A DNA stretch of 64,000 nt, from NCBI RefSeq assembly GCF_012062845.1, contig NZ_WWNB01000002.1:1-64000 (forward strand), read 5' to 3'. The position numbers were made by a program, and so were the translations under genes. Positions 46,776-55,500 of the stretch are shown here, in pieces. Position 1 is the first letter of the stretch, and every line of letters starts with the position of its first letter. Under the pieces are notes generated by a model. The model ran no database searches and was not told the DNA's origin. It saw nothing but the letters and a program-made list of their open reading frames with translations. The DNA comes from Halomonas salinarum (GTDB lineage: Bacteria > Pseudomonadota > Gammaproteobacteria > Pseudomonadales > Halomonadaceae).

Positions 46776-47276
46776 CTATACAGGCAAATGCAGGATGGCG
46801 CCGCGCAGGGCCGAGGCGTCGGCCCACAGCTTGCCAAGCGTCAGTGGCAGCGAGAAGCGGCGCCGACCGGCGCCACCGGGATTGAACAGCAGCCGGCCGT
46901 CGCGCCACTCGTTGCGCGCCTTGTGGGAATGGCCGTGGAGCACGGCATCGCATGGCGCCTCGGCATCGAAATCAGCGATGTCGTGCACCAAATGCAAACG
47001 CCAGCCGTTGATTGTGAGATCAAGATGCCAGGGCAGCCGCTCGGCCCAGTCTGCGGTGTCGACGTTGCCGCGCACGGCGAGCACTGGCGCCAGCTCGCCC
47101 AGCCGCGCGAGGATCTCTGCGTCACGGTCGCGGCTGCCTACGTCGCCGAGATGCAGGATCAACCCGCAGCCCTCGAGCATCGCCAGTGCCTCGTCGCGCA
47201 GCGTGCCGTGAGTGTCGGCGATCACCCCGACCGGAGCGTCGATAGGGGCGTCGAAATCAACATGATCGTTATTCAT
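46776..47276 (-). CDS. YfcE/MJ0936-type metallophosphoesterase
   Basis: About 166 residues carrying the calcineurin-like metal motifs in order: GVIADTHGTL (Asp and His), LHLGDVG, VRGNVD and DAVLHGHSHKA. Family members are manganese-dependent phosphodiesterases; the natural substrate is generally unknown. The start at 47276 is uncertain because the ribosome site is weak. It follows the small conserved gene upstream by 23 bp and may share its transcript. Confidence 0.88.
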   Translation of the reverse strand: MNNDHVDFDAPIDAPVGVIADTHGTLRDEALAMLEGCGLILHLGDVGSRDRDAEILARLGELAPVLAVRGNVDTADWAERLPWHLDLTINGWRLHLVHDIADFDAEAPCDAVLHGHSHKARNEWRDGRLLFNPGGAGRRRFSLPLTLGKLWADASALRGAILHLPV

Positions 47277-47299
47277 GCATCCGCTTCCCGACAGCCTCT

Positions 47300-47629
47300 T
47301 CAAGTGCGCGTCAGCGCCGCGTGCCAATCAGCGTAGGGCGTATTCTCCACCTTGTACTGGGTATAGTCCGGCGCTCCGTCTTGCCACCACACCGGCCCGC
47401 GTTCGCCCAATGCCCGCTTGGCCTCGTCGATCTGATCGCGAGCCTCGCGTTCGCCCTGCGGGTCTTGCGAATGCTTCGCCTGGGCCACCCCACGCCGGGC
47501 TTGCATAAGGCGCTGCACCCAGTGCTGACGTTCCGCCTCGGGAAGCTCGGGGTTCGTGCACCTCCAAAGGCGGCTGCGCACCACGATATAGCGGCCATCC
47601 GGCGTGGTCAGCGGTGTCGATGAGCTCAT
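47300..47629 (-). CDS. Small conserved protein (GRYIVVRSRLWR family)
   Basis: The 109-residue protein has a recognisable conserved core, TTPDGRYIVVRSRLWRCTNPELPEAERQ, then an alpha-helical stretch (VQRLMQARRGVAQAKHS) and VWWQDGAPDYTQYKVENTPYADW. Homologues in Pseudomonas and relatives are sometimes labelled as Tol-related without support. There is no signal peptide or membrane span, so it is likely cytoplasmic. Function unknown. Confidence 0.8.
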   Translation of the reverse strand: MSSSTPLTTPDGRYIVVRSRLWRCTNPELPEAERQHWVQRLMQARRGVAQAKHSQDPQGEREARDQIDEAKRALGERGPVWWQDGAPDYTQYKVENTPYADWHAALTRT

Positions 47630-47670
47630 GAGGGGACGCCCGGTTGATGAGATAGCGATGCCATGCGCGC

Positions 47671-48261
47671 TCAGGGCTTCGTCCAGCCTGCTTCACCCTC
47701 ACGCTCCAGCGGCCGATCGTCCAACCCCAGCAGCGGCGCCAGAGCCGCCCAGGCATCGTCCACGGCCTCGGGCCCGAACAGATAGGCGTTGACGATCATG
47801 CCATCCAGCGTCACCTGCACGAGGTGCGCCAGCCCTGGTACGGCATCGGCATCGCTCTCGTCGATAATCCCCTTAACCAGCGCTGCCACTTCAGACTTGT
47901 GGCACCGCGACAGCGTCAGCAGTGCCTCGGGCTCGCGGGCATACTCCTCGGTCGCCTTGATGAACATGCAGCCATGGAAGTGCTCAGAGGCGAACCAGCT
48001 GGCATGCCAATCGAAGACCGCGCGTAGGCGCGCTTTATACGTCGGCCCTGCACTCACGGCCGCCTTCAGAGAGGCCATAAAGCGCTCATGGCGCTCTGCC
48101 AGCACCGCCTCCACCAGCGCCTCCTTGCCTGGGAAGTAGTGATAGAGCGTCATTTTCGAGACACCCGCCTCGTCGCGTATCCGGTCAACGCCGACGGCGT
48201 GATAACCGTACTCGCTGAACAGCCGTGTCGCCGTCGCCAGGATGTCGTCGCGCTTGGCCAT
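47671..48261 (-). CDS. TetR/AcrR family regulator divergent from the HPP gene
   Basis: The 196-residue protein has an N-terminal TetR HTH: DDILATATRLFSEYGYHAVGVDRIRDEAGVSKMTLYHYFPGKEALVEAVL. The C-terminal part is a ligand-binding domain (YKARLRAVFDWHASWFASEHFHGCMFIKATEEY). I prefer the ATG at 48261 over 48267 because GAGGAGGT then lies about 7 bases away. It faces the HPP gene across 90 bp that contain a perfect palindrome, so it probably represses that gene and itself. Confidence 0.92.
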   Translation of the reverse strand: MAKRDDILATATRLFSEYGYHAVGVDRIRDEAGVSKMTLYHYFPGKEALVEAVLAERHERFMASLKAAVSAGPTYKARLRAVFDWHASWFASEHFHGCMFIKATEEYAREPEALLTLSRCHKSEVAALVKGIIDESDADAVPGLAHLVQVTLDGMIVNAYLFGPEAVDDAWAALAPLLGLDDRPLEREGEAGWTKP

Positions 48262-48314
48262 GGCCATACCTCCTCTTGATCAGATGGCTTGCCTCAATGC
48301 CTACATAATAATAC

Positions 48315-48334
48315 TGTACAGACCTGTCTGTACA
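48315..48334. promoter_or_regulatory. Perfect palindromic operator, TetR/HPP
   Basis: TGTACAGACCTGTCTGTACA is a perfect 9-bp inverted repeat with a 2-bp centre, midway between the divergent regulator and HPP genes. It is the expected size for a TetR-dimer site and differs from the RND pump operators. Confidence 0.75.
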
Positions 48335-48351
48335 CATAAGCGAGACGATCC

Positions 48352-48855
48352 ATGCTCCACAAGATCAAAGGCGGCGGCACCCTGCCGGCACGCCCCGACA
48401 ACCTGCAAATCTTCACCGGCCTGATCGGTGGCATCAGCGGCATCGGTTTTGTTGCTTGGCTGACCCGAATCACCGAGGTACCGCTGCTGATGGCGCCCTT
48501 CGGCGCCACCTGCGTGCTGCTGTTCGCCGCCCCAAACGTACCACTAGCCCAGCCACGCAACGTGATAGGCGGCCACTTTGTCGCCGCATTGGTTGGGCTG
48601 GTGGTCATGCAGTTGATGGGTACCGGCATCCTGGCCATGGCGGTCGGCGTTGGGCTCGCCATCGCCCTGATGCAGGCGCTGCGCGTGGTGCATCCGCCAG
48701 CGGGCGCCAATCCGCTGGTGGTGATGATGTCCGGCGCGGTGGGCTACGACTTCCTGTTGATGCCGGTGCTGGCGGGCTCGGTGAGCCTGGTGCTAGTAGC
48801 GCTGTTGATCAACAACCTGGGTAGCGAGCGCCGCTGGCCAACGTACTGGCTGTAA
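48352..48855 (+). CDS. HPP family membrane protein
   Basis: The 167-residue inner-membrane protein has four or five hydrophobic spans and the HPP signature VVHPPAGANPLVVM near residue 120. Other typical pieces are ITEVPLLMAPFGATCVLLFAAPNVPLAQPRNVIGGH and MGTGILAMAVGVGLAIAL. HPP proteins have been tied to nitrite transport in chloroplasts and cyanobacteria; the bacterial short form is otherwise uncharacterised. It is probably controlled by the divergent TetR protein. Confidence 0.9.
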   Translation: MLHKIKGGGTLPARPDNLQIFTGLIGGISGIGFVAWLTRITEVPLLMAPFGATCVLLFAAPNVPLAQPRNVIGGHFVAALVGLVVMQLMGTGILAMAVGVGLAIALMQALRVVHPPAGANPLVVMMSGAVGYDFLLMPVLAGSVSLVLVALLINNLGSERRWPTYWL

Positions 48856-48921
48856 CGCCTTCATACCCCCGACGATTTGCGGCACCATTGACCCTCGTCT
48901 CATCGTCGCGAAGGAATCGCC

Positions 48922-51900
48922 ATGCCCCTCCGTCTCTCCCAGGGAACCGAGCTTAGCCCCGGCTTCATGGTGATCCACGGCAATCGCCTGGAAACGCTAC
49001 GCGACCTGGCAGTGGAATGGCTGCGGACCCATCCACTGGGGCCGCTGGAAGACGAAGTGATTCTGGTGCAGAGCAACGGCATCAGCCAGTGGCTGAAACT
49101 GGCGCTGGCCGCCGATCCGCCCGCCGGCGCCGGCATCGCCGCGGCGATGGACGTCACCCTGCCGGCGCGCTATCTGTGGCAAGCCTATCGTGCAGTGCTG
49201 GGAAACGAGGCCGTGCCGCCGGCCTCGCCCCTGGATAAGCCGCGCCTTATCTGGCGGCTGATGCGCCTGCTCCCAGAGCTTACGGACGACGAGACCTTCG
49301 CCCCCCTCGCCCGCTTCCTGGCCGACGACGATGACCTGCGCAAGCGCCACCAGCTCGCCGAGCGCCTGGCCGACCTGTTCGACCAGTACCAGGTCTACCG
49401 TGCTGACTGGCTTGCCGCCTGGGCCGAGGGCCGCGACGAGCTGATCGATGCCAGCGGCCAGGCCAGGCCGCTGGCCGAGGACCAGTGCTGGCAGCCGGCG
49501 CTATGGCGGCGGCTGCGCGACGACATCGGAGAAGGTGGACTCACCACCAGCCGTGCCTGGGTGCATACCCGCTTCCTCGAAGCCTGCCGCGAACTGACGC
49601 CCGACGCCCTGAACAAAGAGACGCGACCAGCTGGCTTGCCGCGCCGGGTAGTGGTATTCGGCATTTCCTCACTGCCCCGCCAGACGCTGGAGGCACTGGC
49701 CGCGGTGTCGAAGGTCACCCAGGTGCTGCTCTGCGTGCACAACCCCTGCCGCCACTACTGGGCAGATATCATCGAGCACAAGGATCTGTTGCGGGCCGCC
49801 CGTCGGCGCCAGCGCCATCGCCCCGGGATGCCGCTCGAACTCGATGACACCCAGCTGCACCTGCACGCCCAGCCGCTGCTGGCCGCCTGGGGCAAGCAGG
49901 GCCGCGACTATCTTCGCCTGCTCGACGAATTCGACGACCAGGACGCCTACCGGGCGCTGTTCGATGCCGAGTCGCTACGCATCGACCTGTTCGACTCGCC
50001 CGCCGAAGGCGAAGCCCCGGGGCTGCTGCAGCAACTGCAGGATGACATCCTCGAGCTTCGCCCGCCCCAGGAGACCCGCGACACCTGGCCAGCGGTGAAC
50101 CCGGTCCAGGATCGCAGCCTGCGCTTCCACGTCGCTCACAGCGCCCTGCGCGAAGTCGAGATCCTTCATGATCAGCTACTGGCCGCCTTCGACGCCGACC
50201 CCACGCTGCGCCCGCGAGACGTGCTGGTGATGGTGCCGGACATCGACACTTACGCCGCCGCCGTGCAGGCGGTATTCGGCCGGCTGCCCCAGGACGACCC
50301 GCGCCACATCCCCTTCACGCTCTCCGACCAGACCAGCCGCCACCGCCAGCCGCTGCTGGTGGCGCTGGAGGCGCTGCTGCACCTGCCGGAATCGCGGCTC
50401 ACGGTCAGCGACCTGCTCGACCTGCTGGAAGTCCCCGCCCTGCGCGGGCGCTTCGGACTGACCGCCGACGACCTGCCGGTGCTGCGCCGCTGGATCGAGG
50501 GCGCCGGCATCCGCTGGGGGCTCGACGCCGAGCAGCGCGCCCGGCTCGACCTCCCCGGTGGGCTCACCGCCAACACCTGGGCCTTTGGCCTGCGCCGGCT
50601 GCTATTGGGTTATGCCGTCGGCGACACATCAGACGGCCCCTGGCACGATATCGAGCCGTTTGGTGACATCGGCGGCCTGGAAGCCGCGCTTGCCGGCCCG
50701 CTGATGGACCTGCTCGACACCCTCGAGACCCAGTGGCGCGCGCTCAGCGAGCCCGCCGACGTGACCACCTGGTGCCGCCGCCTGCGCGATCTGCTGAGCG
50801 ATTGCTTCACCGCCGAGGACGAGGCCGACCTCGCCACCCTCAACCGCCTGGGCGAACTGCTGGAAGACTGGCAGGAAACCACCGAGGATGCCGGCCTCAC
50901 CGAGGCACTGCCGCTCTCGGTGGTGCGCGAACACTGGCTTGGGCAGCTCGACGAAGCCAACCTCTCCCAGCGCTTCCTGGCCGGCGCGGTGAACGTCGCC
51001 ACCCTGATGCCGATGCGGGCCATCCCGTTCCGCCACGTCTGCCTGCTGGGCATGAACGACGGCGAGTACCCGCGAGTGCAGCGCCCGCTGGACATCGACC
51101 TGATGGGCAGCGACTACCGCCCCGGCGACCGCTCGCGCCGCGAGGACGACCGCTACCTGTTCCTCGAGGCGCTGCTCTCGGCCCGCGACAGCCTGATGAT
51201 CAGTTGGGTCGGCCGCAGCATCCACGACAACGAGCCACGCCCGCCCTCGGTGCTGCTCGGCCAGCTGCGCGACCACCTCGCCGCCGGTTGGAAGCTGACC
51301 CGTAGCGAAGAGCCAAACCATGAACACGGAGACGATGCCGGCCAGGCGCTGGTCGAGGCCCTGACCACCGAGCATCCACTACAGCCGTTTAGTCGCCACT
51401 ATTTCTCGGGGGAGCGAGGCCTGTACACCTATGCCCATGAATGGCGGGCAATCCACACCGGCCAGCCTGCATCGGACACGGCGGTGGACGGCGAGCTGCC
51501 GCCGATGGAGATCGACACAGCACTGCCACTGGCGCGTCTCAGTGGCTTTCTCAAGGACCCAGTCAAGGCCTTCTTCACCACCCGGCTCGGCGTCTACCTC
51601 GAGCGCGAGGCGCTGGAAAGCCCCGACCACGAGCCCTTCGCCCTGGACGGTCTGGACCACTGGCAGCTCCAGCAGGCGCTGATCGAGTCCGGGCGCCGCG
51701 CCGTGGACGCAGCCGAGCCGCCAACGCCCGCCATCCACGACACCCTGGAGCGCCTGGAGCGCGAGGGCCGCCTGGCCATGGGCGGTTTCGCCGAGCTGAT
51801 GCGCGAGCAACTCGTCGAGCCGCTGGACAAGGTGCTTGGCGACTACGCCGACCAACTCGAAGCCTGGCCCCACGCCTGGGAGACGCCGGCGGCAGTGTCG

Positions 51901-52572
51901 TTGGAGCTTGCCACCGATACCGGCCCCCTGCACATTGAGGACTGGCTGGACGGCCTGCGCGAGAACGACGACGGCGAACGCTGCCGGCTGGTGCTGATGA
52001 CCAGCAGCCTGATCAACAAGGGCAAATACAACTGGAAGCACTGGCTCGCCCCCTGGGTCGCGCACCTGGCCGGCCAGCTCGCCCTCGGCCCCATGACCAC
52101 GGTGCTGCTCTCCCGCGCCGGCGGCGGCACTCTGGCGCCGCTGGACGCCAGCACCGCCCGCAAGCATCTGGAGGCCATCGCCTGCGCATGGCGCGCCGGC
52201 ATGACCACACCGCTGCCGCTGGCCCGCGACACCGCCTTCGCCTGGCACGAGAAGGGCGGCGACGAGAATGCCCTGGCCCGCGTCTTCGGTGATGAAGAGA
52301 AGGCAGAAGAAGCCGACCTCAAGGCCTGGAAGGCGGCCGTTCAGGTATTCGAGGGCAACGACTACACGCCCGGTGAGCGCGACCGCGATCCGTATCTAGC
52401 CCGCCAGTGGCGCGACCTCGAAAGTCTCGTGCGCCATCAGGCCGCCGGGCGGCACTTCACCGAGCTGACGAATGCGCTCTACGCCCCGCTACACGATGCC
52501 GTGAAGGCCAAGGGCGGCGGCGATAAAAAGAACGCAAAGAACGACAGCAAGGGCCAGGGAGGCAAGGCATGA
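48922..52572 (+). CDS. recC: RecBCD subunit RecC
   Basis: The 1216-residue RecC subunit recognises Chi and holds the complex together. It has inactive helicase-like domains: MVIHGNRLETLRDLAVEWLRTHPLGPLEDEVILVQSNGISQWLKLALA at the N-terminus, VMVPDIDTYAAAVQAVFGRLP in the centre, RAIPFRHVCLLGMNDGEYPR and a nuclease-like C-terminal domain without an active site. It is slightly longer than the E. coli protein (1122). It overlaps recB by 4 bp. The start has GAAGGAA upstream. Confidence 0.96.
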   Translation: MPLRLSQGTELSPGFMVIHGNRLETLRDLAVEWLRTHPLGPLEDEVILVQSNGISQWLKLALAADPPAGAGIAAAMDVTLPARYLWQAYRAVLGNEAVPPASPLDKPRLIWRLMRLLPELTDDETFAPLARFLADDDDLRKRHQLAERLADLFDQYQVYRADWLAAWAEGRDELIDASGQARPLAEDQCWQPALWRRLRDDIGEGGLTTSRAWVHTRFLEACRELTPDALNKETRPAGLPRRVVVFGISSLPRQTLEALAAVSKVTQVLLCVHNPCRHYWADIIEHKDLLRAARRRQRHRPGMPLELDDTQLHLHAQPLLAAWGKQGRDYLRLLDEFDDQDAYRALFDAESLRIDLFDSPAEGEAPGLLQQLQDDILELRPPQETRDTWPAVNPVQDRSLRFHVAHSALREVEILHDQLLAAFDADPTLRPRDVLVMVPDIDTYAAAVQAVFGRLPQDDPRHIPFTLSDQTSRHRQPLLVALEALLHLPESRLTVSDLLDLLEVPALRGRFGLTADDLPVLRRWIEGAGIRWGLDAEQRARLDLPGGLTANTWAFGLRRLLLGYAVGDTSDGPWHDIEPFGDIGGLEAALAGPLMDLLDTLETQWRALSEPADVTTWCRRLRDLLSDCFTAEDEADLATLNRLGELLEDWQETTEDAGLTEALPLSVVREHWLGQLDEANLSQRFLAGAVNVATLMPMRAIPFRHVCLLGMNDGEYPRVQRPLDIDLMGSDYRPGDRSRREDDRYLFLEALLSARDSLMISWVGRSIHDNEPRPPSVLLGQLRDHLAAGWKLTRSEEPNHEHGDDAGQALVEALTTEHPLQPFSRHYFSGERGLYTYAHEWRAIHTGQPASDTAVDGELPPMEIDTALPLARLSGFLKDPVKAFFTTRLGVYLEREALESPDHEPFALDGLDHWQLQQALIESGRRAVDAAEPPTPAIHDTLERLEREGRLAMGGFAELMREQLVEPLDKVLGDYADQLEAWPHAWETPAAVSLELATDTGPLHIEDWLDGLRENDDGERCRLVLMTSSLINKGKYNWKHWLAPWVAHLAGQLALGPMTTVLLSRAGGGTLAPLDASTARKHLEAIACAWRAGMTTPLPLARDTAFAWHEKGGDENALARVFGDEEKAEEADLKAWKAAVQVFEGNDYTPGERDRDPYLARQWRDLESLVRHQAAGRHFTELTNALYAPLHDAVKAKGGGDKKNAKNDSKGQGGKA

Positions 52573-55500
52573 CGATGACGGAAGACACGAAAGTCGCCGA
52601 GACGCCACGCCTCGACCCGGTTGCCCTGCCGCTGACCGGCAGCCGGCTGATCGAGGCCAGCGCCGGCACCGGCAAGACCTTTACCATCGCCCTGCTCTAC
52701 CTGCGCCTGGTGCTTGGGCCCCGGGGCTCAAACGAAGAACATGAAGACGACGCGGCCAGCTTTCCCCGGCCGCTGACGCCACCGGAGATCCTGGTGGTCA
52801 CCTTCACCAACGCCGCCACCCAGGAGCTGCGCGACCGCATCCGCGCCCGGCTGGTGGAGGCCGCCGAAGCGTTTCAACAAGCGGCCAACCCAGAAGACGA
52901 AGCGCCGAAGGCAGACCATGACGGAGGTCCGATGCCAGGGATGGCACCGGTAGCGCCCAGGGACGGGTTTACAGCGCCTCCGCGCTGGTCTGCCGGCGAA
53001 TCAGCTTCGTCGAACGAAGGACTGACAGGCGACCTCTTCGACGAACCGGCTGTGGATAACTCAGCGTCCGAAGACGAAGTGTCGGACGGCGTTCCGTCGG
53101 GCGCTGAGAAGCCGAGCAGTGACCCGCTACTCACCCTGCGCGACAGCTACCCCCGCGAGAGCTGGCCGACCTGCGCCCGCCGGCTGCGACTGGCCGCCGA
53201 GTGGATGGACGAAGCCGCGGTCTCCACCATCCACGCCTGGTGCCACCGCATGCTGCGCGAGCACGCCTTCGACAGCGGCAGCCTGTTCGCCCTGGAGATG
53301 TCGCTGGACCAGTCGGAGATGGACCTGGAGATCGCCCGGGACTACTGGCGCAGCTTCTATTACGACCTCGACCCCGAGGCGCTGCAGATCATCGCCCGCT
53401 ACTGGACCACGCCGGACACCCTCAACGACACCGCCGGCCGGCTGCGCACCCACGCCGCCGCCCTGCCCCCTGCACCGCCGCCCTTCGAGGCGCTGGCCAA
53501 CTACCGTGAGCAGCGCGCCGCGGCGCTGGCCGAGCTCAAGGCGCCGTGGATCGACTGGGTCCAGGAGCTTGCCCAGCTTTTCGACGAAGGCCAAAAGACA
53601 AAGGCCTTTGCCGGCAACCGAATGCGTAAGGACCATCGCAGCAATTGGCTTCAGAAGATCCTTGAGTGGGCTACCAGCGACCTTATCTGGCCGGACCTCG
53701 ACAGAAAAGCAGCCGTCTGGCACCGGCTGACACCAGAAGGCATCGAAGAGATATGGAAGGGGGCCCCACCAGCCCACCCTGCTTTTGAGGCCTTCGCAGC
53801 ACTGCCCACTCAACTGGAATCACTCCCCGACCCCTTCGCTGACCTGCTTGCCCACGCCGTGCACTGGATGGCCGCGCGACGCGAGACCGTGCAGCGCCGC
53901 CGCGCCGAGCTCGGCCCCGACGACCTGCTGCACCGGCTAGACGCCGCCTTCGCGGGCGAGGCCGGCAAGACCCTTGCCGCGCGCATCCGCGAGCAGTTCC
54001 CGGTGGCGCTGGTCGACGAGTTCCAGGACACCGACCCGGTGCAGTACCGGCTGTTCGATCGCGTCTACCGGCTAGCCGAGAATCGCGGCGCCGCTGATGA
54101 CAGTGAAAAGAGTGGCAGCGCGGCTTCGGGCGCTGAAGAGAGCGCGGCTACGGGCGCTGAAGAGAGCGCGGCTACGGGCGCTGAAAAGAGTGCGGCTTCG
54201 GGCGCTGAAGAGAGCGCGGCTGCGGGCGCTGAAAAAAGCGCGGTGCTGTTGATCGGCGACCCCAAGCAGGCGATCTACGCCTTCCGCGGCGCCGATATTC
54301 ACACCTACCTTCAAGCTAGGCGTGACACCGCCGGCCGCCACGTCACCCTCGGCACCAACTTCCGCTCCGCCACGCCAATGGTCGAGGCGGTCAACCGGGT
54401 GTTCGAACACGCCGAACAGAGCGAAGCCGGCGCCTTCCTCTTCCGCCGCGGCGATGACAATCCGGTGCCTTTTGCACCAGTGGACGCGAACGGTCGCAAG
54501 GATGCCCTAGTTCGCCTCGGCGCGCCCCAACCCGCGCTGACGCTCTGGCACCTGGACGCTGAAGACGCCCTGTCAAAATCAGCCTATCTCCACGAGCTGG
54601 CCGGGCGCTGCGCCACCGAGATGGCCAGCCTCCTGCGCGAGGGCCAGGCCGGCCAGACGGGCTTTATCCAGACGAATACCCAGCAAGACGGAGCGCTTAA
54701 GCCGCTGGCGCCGTCGGACCTGGCCGTGCTGGTCAACAATGCCGGCGAGGCCCGCGCCATCCGGGCCGCCCTGCTGGCCCGGGGCATCCGCAGCGTCTAC
54801 CTCTCCGACAAGGAAGGCGTGTTCGAGACCGAGGCCGCCGCCGAACTGGAGGTGTGGCTGGCCGCCTGTGCCGCACCGGACGACGAGCGCAGCCTGCGCG
54901 CCGCACTGGCCACACCCAGCCTCGGGCTGTCGCTTTCCGAACTCGATGCCCTGAACGGCGGCCCGCAGCAGGACGAGCTGGCCTGGGAGTCGCGGGTGAT
55001 GCAGTTCCGCGACTACCACCGCCAGTGGCAGCGCCGAGGCGTGCTGCCCATGCTGCACCGGCTGCTGGCGGACTTCGCCGTTCCCGGCCGGCTACTGGCA
55101 GTGCCCGAGGGTGAACGACGGCTCACTGACCTGCTGCACCTCGGCGAATTACTCCAGGAGGCCAGCACCGAGATCGACGGCGAGCACGCCCTGCTGCGCT
55201 TCTTGGCCGAGTCTCGCGCTCATCCGCAGGCGCAGTCCGACACCCACCGCCTGCGCCTGGAGAGCGACGCCGACCTGGTGCAGGTGGTGACCATCCACAA
55301 GTCCAAGGGCCTGGAGTATCCGCTGGTATTCCTGCCCTTTATCGCCGCCTTCCGCCCAGTAAAGGCCGGCGACCTGCCGCTGCGTTGGCACGACGATGAC
55401 GGTCACCTGCGCCTGACGCTCTCCGCCGACGAGGCCATCCTCGCCCGCGCCGACCATGAGCGCCTGGGCGAGGATCTGCGCAAGCTCTACGTCGCCCTGA

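Noticed and set aside
47671-48261. This TetR protein as repressor of the RND pump
   Set aside because: The palindrome beside it (TGTACAGAC half-site) differs from the pump operators (ATCCATAC half-site), and the genes are 41 kb apart.
54117-54236. CRISPR array
   Set aside because: The 24-bp repeats are directly contiguous without spacers and remain in frame within recB.
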